This document shows positions 24,001 to 31,349 of a stretch of 41,605 bases of DNA, in pieces (the stretch's first letter is position 1; the number at the start of each line of letters is the position of its first letter). The notes beneath the pieces were generated by a model that searched no databases, was not told the DNA's origin, and saw nothing but the letters and a program-made list of their open reading frames with translations. A program made the position numbers and the translations under genes. Origin of the DNA: a virus; IMG/VR virus record IMGVR_UViG_3300025117_000132, positions 1-41,605 of that record. One strand, written 5' to 3'.

Positions 24001-25659
24001 CTTGGAGTGGACCAAGTCAAAAAGTGGATACAAGTTTTACAAAAGTATAATGGTTTATTACGTAAGTCAATCACGACCTGGAGCGTGCAGTTTGGGCTGA
24101 CGAACTTCGAGCGAGACTTTCAGACCGCGATGATTCACTTAGCCGGTGAGATCGACCCCAAGATTGCCAAGGCTGTCGCTAAAGATATTCGTAAAGCCAT
24201 GCGTGGTGTATGGCGCAACGTTCGTGATAAATCCACACAGGATGAATGGTCTAAAGCTTATGACGAACTACGAAAACTTGGTGGTGTGACCGGATGGTTT
24301 GCTTACGATAACTTCGAGCAAAAGGTAAAGCGACTTGAAAACGAACTGAAACAATTTAACGAAAGTCCCACAAAGGCCATACCTCGAAAGCTATTAAAGC
24401 CGCTGGGGCAATTGCTTGAAGATTATAACCAGAGTATTGAAAATGCGGTTAGGTTATCGGCATACGTTCATCTGGTAAAAAATGGGTACAGCAAACAGAA
24501 AGCCGCGCAGTATGCAAAAAACGTCACAGTAAACTTTGATAAGAAGGGACTGGCAACCAACACCAGTGGAGCGCTGTATCTCTTTTCTAACGCTGCAATC
24601 GGTGGGGCAATGAGAAGCTTACTGTCTCTTGCAAAACACAAGGGGACCCGAAAGATTGTTGCGGGCATCACGGCCACGGCGTTCCTGTCTACTCTATTGA
24701 ATCGCTTGGTTGATGACGATGACGAGTACGATAAGATCACTCCATATAACCGAGATATGAATCTTTTGATTCCTGTGCCTGGCTTGAAGAAGCATGTTGC
24801 TATACGGGCTTCATACGGCTACAACGTGTTTAATGCGCTTGGTAACGTCATGGCCGATATGCTGGTTGGTAAAGAAACTGTAATGGGTGGGGCAAAACGT
24901 GTTCTGCGGTCCGTGGATCAGGGATTTAATCCGCTGGGGGCCGGTAGTTTGATACAGACTGTTATTCCCACGATTGGCGACCCATGGGTCCAGATTTTAG
25001 AAAACAAGAACTTTGCAGGCAACCCAATTTATAAGGAACAGCCTCCCTACCAACCCAAGGTTCCTGATAGCGAACTGTACTTCAAATCGGCCAGAACGCA
25101 GACAGTCGCGCTAACCAAATGGCTCAACGCTGTCACTGGCGGAAGTGAGAAAGTCAGTAAATTTATTGACATCAATCCAGAGGTATTAGATCACTTGCTG
25201 GATTCCTATACCGGTGGAGTCGGTAAACTTATGGGTGATACTGTCGATACGTTAGCTACCTTTGCGAAGATGGAGCTGCCCGAAGCGCATAAGGCTCCCA
25301 TTCTGCAAGTCATGGTTAAAGGTCCATCGGCCTCGTTCGCACGTAGCCGGGCGCTGGATACGCTGGCGGAATCGGGCCGCACGATCTTCGGCGAGATCGA
25401 CACCCAGCGGTTCCGGGATGATATGAAGTATGCGTTTGAAAAGAAAATTATAACCGCCGAACAGTATTCCAATTACTTGAGGCGATTCACTAAAAACCAA
25501 GCTGAAGCGAAAGCCAGCCTGGGTAAAATCAAGAGCGAGCGCAAACAAGAACGTCCGGCACAGCCTGAGCGCACGGAGCGCCGGGACCGTCCCGAGCGTC
25601 CCACGAGAAAGATCGGTCTCGGCATGAGGCCGCCCGTTACAATCGGATCGTTTGCATGA
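18031..25659 (+). CDS. Giant polyvalent/ejection protein with SAP, HExxGH peptidase and LPD38-like regions
   Basis: A 2,542-aa protein, by far the largest gene. Start is ATG 18031 (MPIQAYKNWML); an upstream TTG only adds residues from the previous gene's end. Order of parts: Ala/Gly-rich hydrophobic stretch (about 145-180); coiled coils (330-560); a SAP-like DNA-binding helix pair (SMPRKELNALAKSLGVD, about 604-641); a Pro/Gly linker (670-700); another linker (865-925) that overlies the nested gene; an unnamed globular domain (934-1070); an acidic coiled coil; a zincin-type motif LHESIGHGGL (H1511, E1512, H1516) with a downstream EE pair near 1560 as possible third ligand; and a C-terminal LPD38-like helical region (about 2011-2280). 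Such proteins are packaged in the head and injected with the DNA. Confidence 0.85.
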   Translation: MPIQAYKNWMLDPEYQQLSIKEQRRILENYFNGKIVDDEFRSLPENEQIAIRNNFLKDHFTPDIEKRLGIEIREPINTKPKDASGQGVVENLAAGFMQGVKAPTASVVGLFDPEVGAEMQRDIQEQHPSEGAAGFVGQSLGSVVPSVLALPAGPAAAAAGLAGYYGASGAGEERIKASEARKAGEDIPTEQEFKAAIGNALIQGGGEAAMGAAYAKLFGAGGKLTGKLLPRTAKGAGLGAVVEGGEESIQQTAQNVLERETGIDPDRGAFEDVPESFLGGAIGGGFLGGAGGVLTPQRQVEDVQQDTAQGMEFAPVGVTAEDMLSGMENATDADLQQALGRAHEALGQDQDNQEKRKAFIAIKREIERRNQPPQPDVLRNQANDLRVQLVKEPDEQKRAGLLDQLTKVEQKLQASGVQRTGIGTPLQTPETVKPDTRPSATSELDVLRQESERLNTELEDSHKRSRGLQEKIAGTTNDHTKRIILIEQLAAEVQEYKSKLARQAGIELRAGELRAAAARKQLPAPPEPALQSAVDPNLITPTRGSMAESQVEAGMVENPLERGGVEASTARARQQRTVSQPSAPALEAIDLATDYGVRAETEAKINSMPRKELNALAKSLGVDSKGNVGELRQRLLKRGVDPAVLGIDRDAIRQKVEDALNNRKPPPPPAGPAGPSGPAPTKPKGPAPVSPSPQGTLNDAKSALEQSDLQRTGISNISGSEYFAVDRDYADRPDYPRLRVSDHATTGRGQSAAIEVGDHQDADFGLNEIPQAIERLKQLHEQWREENGFNEEKDDVTTNHIEDGETQGTKRVLVKDSDGKVLGERIVVVNGIPLSKRDALYKNALREINQEIKSKTPVTQETINDTQNQEGVRGAVPRGQEPGRSVQDQGPSREAPAPSGVLQAPGQGEVGEGTVSRTPETTQRKPRATKPGKPLHDMKFSTWLADALYRITGKRGSKIGLPAPNVLGSHEFWAHTDILDRYKHNDANARNRRKGELFISPARIREFTGLSPSQAKRNGDVDIQRIYDEFRADFPGFFPNVESEQNYGTDYEREAIKAFMDILKSSAPTILDAAKQNRVTILDESMLADELLAKHQSEEEAEFEAWLDEHPEARKRIEDEKAKRSRAESLSEEEAAKEGAINEALEALQSEGYPADAIDRDTVEILVDYGYTTDEIFESFARDQGELDASLNPDEFEDAFSQAVDAFLEEKASPKPVKPQQETPEHLEPPDAKGNQQSTFVDYEEDDKGLLGGLFSRTKPVAAETILQEAKDTLGTTEKLTEAGFVLPDGTLIVVPQRGGKKSWYTAGHKWIASLIPSLQDRVSALTDFMEAGAIRIDYQPGGGSTIEIRGVPTAKQQAVLTRMIEGSKGAIPVDMIRTLPDGSLDMYSGWYTDSKTLAADAKSFASGRLKMTGSLIQQFHQSDGTHWAGRRNKVQGMGVLKTARAVAPLGYELEVVKTINDLPPRMRKRAAKLSRDGFNIEGAYDPETGVAYLVASNISSAKRAVEVALHESIGHGGLRGALRGKLNTFLSRMALSKEYRDKIKSLSKELKIDRLEAAEEFFAKSVEDGTIDQSWWSKFVGAFRAALRGIGIELEFTSQDLKRLVRMAHKAAQLRGDTRTSGARFSATKPATEYDRLYNGLLEGGATPDEAARWVEEMGVTKDTPLSKPAEATETTGFSIPEQTALQKLGQTFWNKFNRLEQIQDIIGKVAEDQDAVMANELLPGRSGNEILDFSKKVIDPILKRLAHAKLTLDDLGVFLYAKHAKERNEHIERKWADIEKIPKKYREIIDVIRTQGSGMTNEEAQAILDLYKDDKVIQELAKEVWAYEQKNRDRRLDAGLLTEEEHHVLSTMFDFYVPLKRDKNGKSRMRTGKGLSVSGPEIIQAWGRTTPAQNPFVQSTLDTVEAIVRSEKNQAIESLAKLIEANPNEDLWTIHEQKYIPYYNEGGEFQGTHPSHIINENQDVEFKRNGKQFIIKIHDEALVRAYKNLGVDQVKKWIQVLQKYNGLLRKSITTWSVQFGLTNFERDFQTAMIHLAGEIDPKIAKAVAKDIRKAMRGVWRNVRDKSTQDEWSKAYDELRKLGGVTGWFAYDNFEQKVKRLENELKQFNESPTKAIPRKLLKPLGQLLEDYNQSIENAVRLSAYVHLVKNGYSKQKAAQYAKNVTVNFDKKGLATNTSGALYLFSNAAIGGAMRSLLSLAKHKGTRKIVAGITATAFLSTLLNRLVDDDDEYDKITPYNRDMNLLIPVPGLKKHVAIRASYGYNVFNALGNVMADMLVGKETVMGGAKRVLRSVDQGFNPLGAGSLIQTVIPTIGDPWVQILENKNFAGNPIYKEQPPYQPKVPDSELYFKSARTQTVALTKWLNAVTGGSEKVSKFIDINPEVLDHLLDSYTGGVGKLMGDTVDTLATFAKMELPEAHKAPILQVMVKGPSASFARSRALDTLAESGRTIFGEIDTQRFRDDMKYAFEKKIITAEQYSNYLRRFTKNQAEAKASLGKIKSERKQERPAQPERTERRDRPERPTRKIGLGMRPPVTIGSFA
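20621..20761 (+). CDS. Nested 46-aa protein inside the giant gene (+1 frame)
   Basis: ATG 20621 has an AGGAGA ribosome binding site at 20609-20614 and opens a 46-codon frame ending in TAG 20759-20761, out of frame with the surrounding gene. The peptide begins MIRKTKRGYVVQSREGKNLG, continues GPYKTRDQAEKRLRQVEYFK and ends in a Lys-rich tail. This is the pattern of a widespread family of small phage and plasmid proteins (beta-hairpin then helix: basic start, G-x-W/Y-x-V, DGK-x-LG, T-x-x-EAEKRL-x-x-IE-x-F). In the outer frame the same bases encode a low-complexity Gly/Gln/Pro/Arg linker. That is the expected outcome if the small gene is the constrained one and the giant protein reads through it. 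Confidence 0.75.
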   Translation: MIRKTKRGYVVQSREGKNLGGPYKTRDQAEKRLRQVEYFKHRDKGK

Positions 25660-25668
25660 GAGGTCATG

Positions 25669-26985
25669 ATGGCTGATACCAATATCACCGCACGTTTTGT
25701 CCCGAATCCCGTCCCACAGTTCTTTGCCACTGACGGCACTCCAGCCGCGGGGTATAAACTGTACCATTTCAATACGGGGTTGACGACCGACAAAGATATT
25801 TGGACCGAGGAAGTCGATACCAGCGATGAGGCTCACAAGCACGCGCAGCCGATTGTCCTGAACTCCCGTGGGGAGGTTCCGGGCGGCATGTTCGGGACCG
25901 GGAAATACACGTTCGTGCTCATCCCCCCCACTGGCCCAGCAGATGATGATTACAGCGACGCGATCTGGACGATCAACGATGTTGATGCCGTTACGATCCA
26001 GGACTACGTCAGGGAGACGATCTTCGCCTGTGCGGACGCCGCTGCGGTTCGATCCGCTCTCGGCTTAAACGATGCCGCGCTTTTGGATGACGTGCAGGGC
26101 GAGGCTGGCAATGTCGTGGTCTACGATGAGAATGGGCGATACCCGGCAGAGGATGGGCGGAATATCGAGAATGTGGTCACGGTCGTTAGTGGTACTTGGA
26201 CTCCGACGCCGCCTTTGCCACGATCCTATTTGGCGGGATTGAAGATCACGCGGGCGAGTGCTGTGTCTATTACCGTTGAGGTCGGGGTCTGCCGTGACGT
26301 CGATGATGGCGCAAACATTGAAGTGACGACCCCGATCACGAAATTAACGAATGCCGTGTTTGCCGAGGGGAATAATGCGGGAGGAACATTGGGTGGGGCG
26401 GCAGGTGCGGATACCTGGTACCACGTGTTCCTGATTAAAAAGAGTTCCGACGGTACGGTCGATGTTGTTTTCTCCAGTAATGCGACACTTCCGACGCCAC
26501 CAACGGGATTCGACATCAAGCGCCGGATCGGCGCGTTCATGACCGACGCCACGCCAGAAGTGCTGGATTTCACACAACGCGGGGATTATTTTTGGTTTAA
26601 TGCGATTCAGGAAGACGAATCCGCAAAAAGTGTTGGTACTAGCGACACGACAATCACGCTAGATTTTGTTCCAACAACCGTATTGTGTGATGCCATATTA
26701 AATGTACTGCTAGATAAAACTGCGTCTGCTGATATATCTTTAATGGTGTTTCCAACCACGATGACTGCCGAGACGCCATCTGGAATTTCGACTACTGCAC
26801 CTGATGCCCATGTATCGCCTGGATTCACCTTTAGTTCGGATACAACTGGAGATCAGCCATGCGGAGGACAAATTATTATTCCATTAAATTCCAGTAAGCA
26901 ATTTACTGTCCGTGCATCTGAAGCGAGTTGTTATTTTTATGTCTGGACACTCGGCTGGATCGACCGCCGGGGCCGGGACGATTGA
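25669..26985 (+). CDS. Tailspike/fibre protein with P22-like head-binding domain
   Basis: Probable receptor-binding appendage. Residues 1-110 match the P22 tailspike head-binding domain style: FVPNPVPQFFATDGTPAAGYKLY, then IVLNSRGEVPGGMFGTGKYTF. The C-terminal part is beta-rich (GTWTPTPPLPRSYLAGLKIT, WYHVFLIKKSSDGTVDVVFS), with no beta-helix enzyme signature and no catalytic residues that I can identify. From about 26,590 to 26,940 the DNA is visibly AT-richer than the N-terminal half, as if the C-terminus was exchanged. ATG 25669 is preferred over 25666 because GAGAGG at 25658-25663 is better spaced. It follows the giant gene after 9 bases. Confidence 0.75.
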   Translation: MADTNITARFVPNPVPQFFATDGTPAAGYKLYHFNTGLTTDKDIWTEEVDTSDEAHKHAQPIVLNSRGEVPGGMFGTGKYTFVLIPPTGPADDDYSDAIWTINDVDAVTIQDYVRETIFACADAAAVRSALGLNDAALLDDVQGEAGNVVVYDENGRYPAEDGRNIENVVTVVSGTWTPTPPLPRSYLAGLKITRASAVSITVEVGVCRDVDDGANIEVTTPITKLTNAVFAEGNNAGGTLGGAAGADTWYHVFLIKKSSDGTVDVVFSSNATLPTPPTGFDIKRRIGAFMTDATPEVLDFTQRGDYFWFNAIQEDESAKSVGTSDTTITLDFVPTTVLCDAILNVLLDKTASADISLMVFPTTMTAETPSGISTTAPDAHVSPGFTFSSDTTGDQPCGGQIIIPLNSSKQFTVRASEASCYFYVWTLGWIDRRGRDD

Positions 26986-26997
26986 GGAATTATCAAA

Positions 26998-27813
26998 ATG
27001 AGAATCTTCAATGCCTTACTGATCCTGCTTCTTACTACCGGACTGTCGTTCGCGCAGATCCTCAAGATTGATGACGCGACGACGGCTGAGGGGGTGGATG
27101 GGACAGAAAACATCCCAATCTCGAAACTCCCGGCAGGCGGGAACAAGCGGGTGCCGCGTAAGATGACGCCCCAGCAGATTCTCGATGCGGGACTCGACGC
27201 CACATTCGGCGATCTCGATCTCCAGGATCTTACCGTTGCGGGGCTCCCGTATAACGCCACTTATTTTACCGAGTTAATCAATGGATCGACCACAACGCTT
27301 CATGCTCACGATTTCAGGTCCCAGGTTGAGGCTGATGTTACTTCTTATGTCGATTCACTTAACTTGAGTTCTTTGTACGTCCAACGATGGTTAATACTTC
27401 CGGGAGTCTCTACCTTCACGGGGGTGCTGAACGACAGTACGCAGCGGATCAAATACGCCTGGCTTTCGATCTATGGCCGGGAATTCGATTACGACGATCT
27501 GTCAAAACCGCGAGCCTCTAACGACTCGGTCTTCCAGGCGCTGGGGCCGGGCAATGGTACGCATTTCGGGGTCCAGGTCTCGATGGATTACCCATGGTTG
27601 AGTACCGACGCATCGACACGTCAAACCCTGGGGCAACCCGAGTATATTCTGGCTACCCTGATCTATGCGCTACAAGGTGCTGGTGAACCGGATTACGGGA
27701 CGGTATTCTGGCTGTCGTCCCTATCGACAATCACGGTATCCGGTAGTACTATCGAGGTTGATAACATGCAGCCCTTTACATTCTGGAGCCAGGAAACGAT
27801 GAGGTTGTACTGA
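26998..27813 (+). CDS. Predicted secreted protein, fibre-like
   Basis: A 271-aa protein with a clear Sec signal peptide (MRIFNALLILLLTTGLSFAQ, cleavage expected after SFA). The mature N-terminus (ATTAEGVDGTENIPISKLPA, then GGNKRVPRKMTPQQILDAG) looks like the start of phage fibre proteins, where similar GTE-x-IP-x-SK strings occur. The C-terminal part is beta-rich (FGVQVSMDYPWLSTDAS, VFWLSSLSTITVSG). GAGGA precedes ATG 26998. It sits 12 bases after the tailspike-like gene and overlaps the next gene by one base. A signal peptide on a fibre-like protein is unexpected because tails assemble in the cytoplasm. Confidence 0.7.
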   Translation: MRIFNALLILLLTTGLSFAQILKIDDATTAEGVDGTENIPISKLPAGGNKRVPRKMTPQQILDAGLDATFGDLDLQDLTVAGLPYNATYFTELINGSTTTLHAHDFRSQVEADVTSYVDSLNLSSLYVQRWLILPGVSTFTGVLNDSTQRIKYAWLSIYGREFDYDDLSKPRASNDSVFQALGPGNGTHFGVQVSMDYPWLSTDASTRQTLGQPEYILATLIYALQGAGEPDYGTVFWLSSLSTITVSGSTIEVDNMQPFTFWSQETMRLY

Positions 27814-28157
27814 TGAAAAATCCATTACTACGCATTTTATTCCAATATCTGCTCGTGCTCTGTGTATGGGACGTTCTCGCTGTCGCGGTTTTTGCCGACG
27901 AACCCACGACCATCGTACGCCATCGCGGCAAGGCCGGACTGGCGGAGCGTGTTGAGTCGAAAGGCAAGAGCGCGAAGGAAAACACGGTGCGCGTCCGCTT
28001 TGGCAAGACTATCGGCGACGTGGTGATTCAGGAGCGAGTGGTGGTGAAGGGCGTGGATGTTTTCGAGTCCAAGCCGACGAAAGAACGAAAAGAAACGGCG
28101 AAAGAGCGACCGCAACCGGCGAGCGTTAAGCCTCTGAAAGCGAAGGTGCCAAAATGA
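27813..28157 (+). CDS. Predicted secreted basic protein
   Basis: A 114-aa protein with an N-terminal hydrophobic segment (NPLLRILFQYLLVLCVWDVLAVAVFA) that is a probable signal peptide or membrane anchor. It is followed by a very Lys/Arg/Glu-rich region (GKAGLAERVESKGKSAKEN) and a Pro/Lys tail (ERPQPASVKPLKAKVPK). The centre (TVRVRFGKTIGDVVIQERVV) could form a small beta-hairpin. It starts in a TGATG overlap and ends in an ATGA overlap, so it is embedded in the secreted-protein operon. I do not recognise it. Confidence 0.6.
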   Translation: MKNPLLRILFQYLLVLCVWDVLAVAVFADEPTTIVRHRGKAGLAERVESKGKSAKENTVRVRFGKTIGDVVIQERVVVKGVDVFESKPTKERKETAKERPQPASVKPLKAKVPK

Positions 28158-28372
28158 ATATCAATGGAGACCTTATATATATTCAGGACTCAGCCCAGCC
28201 CTTGTTGGATTCACCGTCTGAAACTCTCACCAACCTTACGAAGGGATTCAACCGGCGGGAAAGGCGGCTGTCCGAGCGAGGGCGTGAAATTATATCAGAC
28301 TGCAAGGGTTCTACTGAGTTTGCACCAAGACCAAGTAGACCGCGATGCAGGAAAGCGAAGGTGGGGCGATGA
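28154..28372 (+). CDS. Small hypothetical protein ending in repeat copy 2
   Basis: A 72-aa ORF starting MNINGDLIYIQDSAQPLLD in an ATGA overlap with the previous gene. It ends in RPRCRKAKVGR, encoded by the second copy of the 37-bp repeat. The body is Arg/Glu-rich (GFNRRERRLSERGREIISDC). Codon-level support is weak, and a second frame is also open here, but the ATGA junction on one side and the 4-base overlap with the next gene on the other favour it. A remnant of the same C-terminus at 1.8 kb shows that this module has been duplicated. Confidence 0.45.
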   Translation: MNINGDLIYIQDSAQPLLDSPSETLTNLTKGFNRRERRLSERGREIISDCKGSTEFAPRPSRPRCRKAKVGR

Positions 28373-28374
28373 AA
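28338..28374 (+). repeat. 37-bp repeat, copy 2 (copy 1 at 1787-1823)
   Basis: Matches 1787-1823 at 34 of 37 positions. It contains the end of the 28154 gene (RPRCRKAKVGR stop) and the AAGGTGGGGCGATGAAA that starts the next gene. Together with the related proteins downstream of each copy, it marks a duplicated module. Confidence 0.8.
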
Positions 28375-28545
28375 CCAATAGCAACATTAATTATCCACGG
28401 ACTTCCTGAGATGAAGAAGTCCGAACTAAAACGTTTACTGATTTGGCTTTCTACGCAAGCTGAAGCAGTTGTATCGAACCCAAAGGAGTATAACAGGCGC
28501 TATACGGCGCAGTTGCACCACAGTAAAGCGCAGGTGAGCCGATGA
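28369..28545 (+). CDS. Small protein, paralogue of 1913-2101
   Basis: A 58-aa protein starting MKPIATLIIHGLPEMKKSEL. It aligns with the 62-aa product of 1913: IATL-x2-H, a charged helix with Trp (RLLIWLSTQ versus RFYLWMRNQ), and RRYTAQL versus KRYTARL near the C-terminus. The start follows AAGGTGGGGCG within repeat copy 2. It overlaps the large secreted protein gene by ATGA. Function is unknown. Two diverged copies in one genome, each in a small-gene string, suggest an old internal duplication or independent capture. Confidence 0.65.
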   Translation: MKPIATLIIHGLPEMKKSELKRLLIWLSTQAEAVVSNPKEYNRRYTAQLHHSKAQVSR

Positions 28546-31337
28546 CCAATCGAACCATAATTTTATTTGTTTTTACAATTTTATTTGCATTAGCCACGCT
28601 GGTGCATGAGGTCTCAGCCGCTCCCGTCCTGCTCGAATCCCAAACGATCAACAACGGCGATGGCACAAAAACTTTTATGACCAGATCTGGCGGATGGTGG
28701 CGCGATGATTCCGGTGCTATCCATGAGACCGTGAGCGAGTTAATAGCAAGCGACGGCGTGTGGGACATTGAGAACATCAGTGCCCCGCACAAAGTCTTTG
28801 CGGCCACGGACGAACCGCGTTGGCGAGTCGATCCCCCGGCAGGTGAAGCCGCTGGGATGGAGATCGCATTCAGCACTGTATCACTCTATTTATTCGACGA
28901 GGTCAATGGCGATGTCGAGAAAACAATCCCATGGACGAGAGCCGGATTGGCCACTACCTACGACGGGACAACCATTAACTATCCTCTGTTTGCAGATACC
29001 AACTTGTATGTCCTTTCGACTCCCGAAGGATATAAAACAAACTTCTTTGTTGGAGCACCATCCGCAATTCCATCTCCAACCAGCGCAGAGTACTTTGGAC
29101 CTGCTGTAGATGTCTCAGATGTTTATTTTGCGATTCGTTACTCGGTATCGAAGTGGCCAGAATCCGCGATGCTCGTAGATGGTGAGCCGTTCGGACCTGG
29201 TTCCATCACGGATGGATATAGCGCCACATTTGGCAATGATCTCTGGATGCTGCCAACCAAAGCCTACCGAAATGTCGAAGGCTTCACTGGTGAGTCGTGG
29301 CGTGATGCAGAGGACGAATCATACGTTTACTATGTATTCGATCGACTGGCTCAAGAGATTCTTGTCCTCGCGCCCTACACGCTGTTTGTAGGCGCTCAGA
29401 ATGTAGTCATTGATCCAACGACCTGGACCAGTGGGCAGACGAGCGCTGATGATATGAATGCCTTGAATAGCAACACCACCACGACAAATTACGGAACAGG
29501 GGCTTGGTATGTTGGGTACAATGCATCGGGGCATGAGTGGATAGGGTTGTGTAGATTTTCATCTGTCCCAACGCATTCATACGTTGAGGATGTATCGGCA
29601 ACATTGATATTGAAATATCTAAGTCAGGCTGATACCAGTACGCCTAGTTATCGGTTGAATAGATTGTTGAGGGATTGGTCAGAAACCACATCGACCTGGA
29701 ACATCTATTCAACAGGTAATAACTGGGGTACGGCTGGAGCAAAAAATTCAACGACAGATTATGATGGTGCGGTTTCTAAAACAGGTACGTTTGGAAATGC
29801 CACGAACTTTGAATTATCAGATGATGCTACGTTCAATGGAATTGTAGAGGGGTGGTTAAATGGGACATACACCAATAATGGATTTGTTATGGCAAACACG
29901 TCTGGTGGCACGAATAATTACAAGAATTTTGGGGCCGACGATGACGCAACATCAACGAATCGCCCTTATTTATCAATCACGTATCGGCGTGGTGCGGGCC
30001 TTGCACAATTTCCTGCCTCAACCAATTTGGACGTTGTAGGAGGATCGCTTGGTTGCAGCATCGTGCTCGATAGTACAACCACTTATTATACTGTTGCCGA
30101 AATTGCCGATAATGTTTCGGCAACAGTCATAGCATACGATGGTACAGAGTCTCTGGTTGGGGATGGCGCCGATGCGGATTATGCATGGACGGGGCAGTTT
30201 GAGGCAGCGACGATTGCATCAGGCACACAGTATTTTTTGGTCTCCGATATTACGATCAGTGACATTGTATCAGTAGTGCTATCGAACGTTGGTGATATCA
30301 CAGAGGACCGTATGTTTGCTATTTCACCAGGTGGCGGGGGCGCAGTCGATCTATCTACGGTAGCTAAAACAACGGAACTAACCGCGGTGCACGATGCGAT
30401 CCAATCCGTCACCACTGATGGCACGTGGGGACTGCCGGCAATCGCTACCCTGGTAGGCAACGCCAGCACGGCGCTAACAGACTGGACTCGATACCAACCG
30501 CAGTCAACTAAGTATCCAATCGTGTGCTATCCCACTGATACCGACATCGGCACGCTGTTTGTGCCCGAGGGCGTGTACTTGCAAGAGGACGCAAGCCTGG
30601 AACTGCTCGCCTCATTCTCCGCCGATGCCGCTACGCCGGATATGGAAATCAGTGTCAGGAACGATGCGGGAAACGCATTAATTTCATTCAATGCCCGTGA
30701 TGCCTATCACGCCGGATCGTGGTCATTCAGCCGTGAGTCCCTGGCGCAGATCGACTCGACGACGCGCTACATCCTGAGAATGCGTTACGAGATTCCATCA
30801 TCGGCCTTGACCGCCAGCGGGACCGGAGCCCTGCACGTGATTGGGACGTACCGGAATCCGATGTACGGGACACAGCCGATCAACAACACGGTAGCGATGT
30901 ACTCGAAGCAGCTGGAGGGTTCGGAACTCGATGCGGTCCAGGCCTCCATTACCGCCGTCGATGTATCCCTGGCTAGCCTGGATACCGAGATCAATAAGAT
31001 TAACCCGTCGAGCTCGGTAATTTATATGGCGTCCGGTGTGGAGATTCGCGGCGCGACCTGGACGGGTACGCGCTACGAAGCCGCACCGGGGTACTGCAAC
31101 GTGGTTACCGGGTGTCCTGCGGTGATCCAGAAGACTTTGGACGATGGTACAAAATGGAATCTGTTCCTGCACTATGAGGAAACGAACCTGAACGTCCCGG
31201 TCCCCGTGGCGTTCGTGGAGGATGGGGCCTGGACGGTGAGCGCCGGAAAAGTTACGGCGGCCAATGCGACCGATGCCGTCCGGGCGACGGGGCAATCGGA
31301 AGACGTGCTCTGGTACACGGAAGTGAGCGGATTCTAA
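28542..31337 (+). CDS. Large secreted protein with DNRLRE-like domain
   Basis: A 931-aa protein with a signal peptide (FVFTILFALATLVHEVSAAP, cleavage expected after VSA near residue 27). Residues about 300-480 show the DNRLRE pattern: NTTTTNYGTGAWYVGYNASG, LCRFSSVP, ATLILKYL, WSETTSTWN-like, then an IVEGWLNGTYTNNGFVMAN segment. This is a beta-sandwich of surface and secreted proteins. The C-terminal half has DNVSATVIAYDGTESLVGDG and SLELLASFSADAATPDMEIS, beta-rich. No catalytic motif is seen. The first 1.5 kb of the gene is AT-richer than the rest. It may be a fibre-like adhesin or a protein displayed by the infected cell. The ribosome binding site is CAGGTGA. Confidence 0.65.
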   Translation: MTNRTIILFVFTILFALATLVHEVSAAPVLLESQTINNGDGTKTFMTRSGGWWRDDSGAIHETVSELIASDGVWDIENISAPHKVFAATDEPRWRVDPPAGEAAGMEIAFSTVSLYLFDEVNGDVEKTIPWTRAGLATTYDGTTINYPLFADTNLYVLSTPEGYKTNFFVGAPSAIPSPTSAEYFGPAVDVSDVYFAIRYSVSKWPESAMLVDGEPFGPGSITDGYSATFGNDLWMLPTKAYRNVEGFTGESWRDAEDESYVYYVFDRLAQEILVLAPYTLFVGAQNVVIDPTTWTSGQTSADDMNALNSNTTTTNYGTGAWYVGYNASGHEWIGLCRFSSVPTHSYVEDVSATLILKYLSQADTSTPSYRLNRLLRDWSETTSTWNIYSTGNNWGTAGAKNSTTDYDGAVSKTGTFGNATNFELSDDATFNGIVEGWLNGTYTNNGFVMANTSGGTNNYKNFGADDDATSTNRPYLSITYRRGAGLAQFPASTNLDVVGGSLGCSIVLDSTTTYYTVAEIADNVSATVIAYDGTESLVGDGADADYAWTGQFEAATIASGTQYFLVSDITISDIVSVVLSNVGDITEDRMFAISPGGGGAVDLSTVAKTTELTAVHDAIQSVTTDGTWGLPAIATLVGNASTALTDWTRYQPQSTKYPIVCYPTDTDIGTLFVPEGVYLQEDASLELLASFSADAATPDMEISVRNDAGNALISFNARDAYHAGSWSFSRESLAQIDSTTRYILRMRYEIPSSALTASGTGALHVIGTYRNPMYGTQPINNTVAMYSKQLEGSELDAVQASITAVDVSLASLDTEINKINPSSSVIYMASGVEIRGATWTGTRYEAAPGYCNVVTGCPAVIQKTLDDGTKWNLFLHYEETNLNVPVPVAFVEDGAWTVSAGKVTAANATDAVRATGQSEDVLWYTEVSGF

Positions 31338-31349
31338 TCCCGCATGTGA

